In this document: positions 61,804 through 64,000 of the stretch, piece by piece | Layout: every line of letters begins with the position of its first letter | Position numbering within the stretch: position 1 is the stretch's first letter | Source of the DNA: Polyodon spathula | Taxonomy: Eukaryota; Chordata; Actinopteri; Acipenseriformes; Polyodontidae | DNA: 64,000 nt | Direction: 5' to 3' | Assembly (NCBI RefSeq): GCF_017654505.1 | Contig: NC_054541.1 | Location: 45,674,486 to 45,738,485 of the forward strand | The notes under the pieces: generated by a model | Seen by the model: the letters and a program-made list of their open reading frames with translations, nothing else | Databases searched by the model: none | Told to the model about the DNA's origin: nothing | Translations under genes and position numbers: made by a program

Positions 61804-62634
61804 GAACTGAAATATTCATTCTGCTCTGGATTGCTCGGTGTAAAAGCGATTCTGGCTTTAGGCTTCTGAGATCGGAGGACGCTTGCATGCTCTCAGAATG
61901 TCTGTGATGTATGGGGACTTGATGCGGGGAGGAGAAAAATAAAACTTAACTGGACATTACAAATAGGGGGAAAATAAATAAAATAATAATTGGTCACTCT
62001 AAAATTAAATAAATAAATAAATACAAATTAAATATTCCCAACCTAGTCATTGTATTTGTAGTGAAGGTTTCGTAATGACTATATAAATGTTGACCTACAT
62101 TCCGGAATTTTATATTGTATTATTTGCACTACACCATTTCATAGCATGTAATAAGTATACATACTTATCCATAGCTTGTATCCCAAGATCATCTTTGGTT
62201 ATAAACTGATTTCAAATACTTCAAATAACAGACAGACCTTTACAGTATGCACAGTTTGTAGATTGGCTTAAGCAATAGTTCCACTAGACGTAAATAGGCA
62301 TACACTGTAACAGTTTTCTGTAAAAGAACAATAAATCTATAATGCTACACCCAAATCAAACTATTCCCTCAGATTGTGTCATGTAGTTATTTATGTCTTT
62401 GCTTTCCTGTGATATATAAGGCTTATTTATAAGAACTGCCAGATACAGTACTGCTGCATTCTTCTTGACAGTTTAAACAGCAGTATCAATATGCTTTTTT
62501 TAATGGGTGCGGCATTACTTTTATCAGGAACAAAAAAGGAATTGTACAAACTACAACACTAGCTGAAGAAAGAAAGAATGAAGCTGAAATCACAATGAAT
62601 AACAATACATGTAAAGATGGATAGCACATATAGG

Positions 62635-63161
62635 AGAAGGCTCTGCTGTTTCCTCTCTATGAGTAATGATACAAACCAGATTCCTGTATTCCAGGCTTCT
62701 GGCAACATCTGGGGCGGAGTGGGGGTGTGGGGTGAGGGGAGAGCAACATCTGCTCCATCTCTTCCTTGAGAACCACTCTGCTTGGGCGGTCTACATTTCC
62801 TCAACATATTCTTTCTTCAGAACATCTTTGCCCTCAGGGTCTAAAACCCTGAACTTCTTCATATTGGTTTCTTCCGCATGAGAGCCTTTTAGTTTTTCAC
62901 ATGACATAGTTAAGAAGGTGAAGTCGATTGGTCTGGATGCTTCTTTGATCCTTTAGCAAGCCAACAATCTCCTCGCTCTTCACATTCAGACATGCCCAAG
63001 AGCTGCAAAGTTATCCAAAAATGTCTGCCTTGCTGATGATGCTATCCCTGTTCTGATCCATGATGATGGAAGCTTTCTTAAACTCTTTTAGCCTGCTCAA
63101 ACAGGGAGAAGATGTTAGAGTTAGTGCCCACAGCAATCTCTGTGGCCTTCTTGGCTACCAT
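62635..63161 (-). pseudogene. processed pseudogene of a myosin regulatory light chain (MYL2-like)
   Basis: On the minus strand, fragments in shifting frames line up in order with the whole of a striated-muscle regulatory light chain: MVAKKATEIAVGTNSNIFSL, FEQA, EFKKAS.IMDQNRDSIISKAD, FAALGHV, NVKSEE, PIDFTFLTMSCEKLKG, EETNMKKFRVLDPEGKDVLK, AQAEWFSKEEMEQML, then RNLVCIITH at the end. EF-hand 1 (DQNRDSIISKAD) is recognisable. Several frameshifts and at least one stop (at EM*TAQAE) break it. The parent genes have about seven exons, but here the copy is contiguous over about 530 bp, so a retrocopy is likely. No clear poly(A) remains, which points to age. Which paralogue (myl2, myl10 or mylpf) is uncertain. 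Confidence 0.85.
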
Positions 63162-64000
63162 TGTTGGATGCAAGAGGAAACATCAAACAGGAAAGGGAAT
63201 TCAGAGCATGTCTTTTCAACCTGCACAACATCTGGCAATTTTCAAGTACACTCTTTATTACAAAAATCAGAGATATATAATTAAAGTTTTAACAGATTTA
63301 TTTATGTAGTTTGCTAAGTTTAAATAATATAATTGTATTAAGGCTTCGCGTCATGCCTTGCAATGCCTTAAGTGTTATATAAGGTCCACCCATCCCCTGT
63401 CATGCTTCATTATTTTAACACTTATTTACAATTAGTAAAAAAAAAAAAAAGTGGGACAAATGCTATTGTTCTTATTAATCTCCTTGATGATGAAAGTAGA
63501 GATGCCACACCTCTCCAGGGCTGATCCCTTTATTCAAACTTTGCAACTACTGGGTGCGCTACTACGCCAGTTAATCATCTACTCGTAATTAAATTCATAA
63601 AGCTGCTGAGCAGTATGATTTATGTGAGACTGACTGAGTCATTATGTTGTTTATGATGAAAAGGCCTCACTTCTTCATAAAATCATAAGAACACAACCTT
63701 TAACTTTGTTTGGTAGAGCTGTGGTTTGCTTTAAGCCATCTGTGGTCTGTGATGACCACATATGGAGACAGAACCACCCACTTGAAGTCTAAATACAACA
63801 CAATACATGAAAGCAAGAAACAAGCTAAACTATGAATGCAATCTTTCACAATAGGCTGCATATAATAGTAATAAAACATAAGCAAATCAGCTGTAAGATA
63901 ATTATTCTTAAATAAAACATGCAATAAGAAGTCACAGGGACAGGAGAAGCATAAATAACATTTCCTGTGTTGAGAATTAAACACAAATGAGTAATGGGAG
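63162..64000. other. right-edge sequence, nothing recognised
   Basis: AT-rich, non-repetitive. The open frames are short and show no family motif. Confidence 0.6.

Larger units (their letters stand above)
44503..62634. other. intergenic stretch without recognised genes
   Basis: 18 kb of AT-rich sequence with the microsatellites, MITEs and repeats listed separately. Neither strand shows an exon chain with conserved domains. The only open frames worth naming are those at 45.8 and 50.8 kb. Confidence 0.65.

Overview
This window is nuclear DNA of a vertebrate, most likely a ray-finned fish. The evidence is compact spliced genes with introns of about 0.1-6 kb, an AT-rich background crowded with di- and trinucleotide microsatellites, and fish-type non-autonomous DNA transposons and tRNA-derived SINEs. 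The species cannot be fixed from sequence alone. There is no bacterial, plasmid or phage content.

Layout: positions 1 to about 38,650 hold one gene on the minus strand, the 5' part of otogelin-like (otogl), a secreted inner-ear glycoprotein of the acellular membranes. I could chain 36 coding exons, all with GT..AG borders and all in phase. They give 1,819 codons that run from a signal peptide through an EGF-like module, three VWD-C8-TIL assemblies and an AbfB-like domain into a long Thr/Ser/Pro-rich (mucin-type) exon that is still open at the left edge of the window. A likely non-coding first exon lies near 38.65 kb. The C-terminal part (fourth VWD region and cystine knot in the family) is beyond the window.

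Positions 41,027-44,502 hold a complete six-exon ribosomal protein S16 gene (rps16), also on the minus strand. It encodes 146 residues, with a polypyrimidine (TOP-like) start and a polyadenylation signal. It ends about 2.4 kb upstream of the otogl first exon, so the two are tandem. From 44.5 to 64 kb I recognise no intact gene: only microsatellites, MITE and SINE relics, a degenerate palindromic tandem repeat, and a frameshifted intronless copy of a myosin regulatory light chain at 62.6-63.2 kb.

The most unusual features are in the otogl introns. A 14-copy, 49-bp minisatellite ends about five bases from the exon 20 splice acceptor, and each unit carries a near-copy of that acceptor, so the intron holds a ladder of decoy 3' splice sites. 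Also in introns are an interstitial TTAGGG array close to a Crypton/DUF3504-like protein fragment, a 33-copy 29-bp minisatellite, and a 505-bp intron largely made of a TA run plus a 100-base G-tract. All calls are from reading and manual translation; family names come from remembered similarity, not a search.
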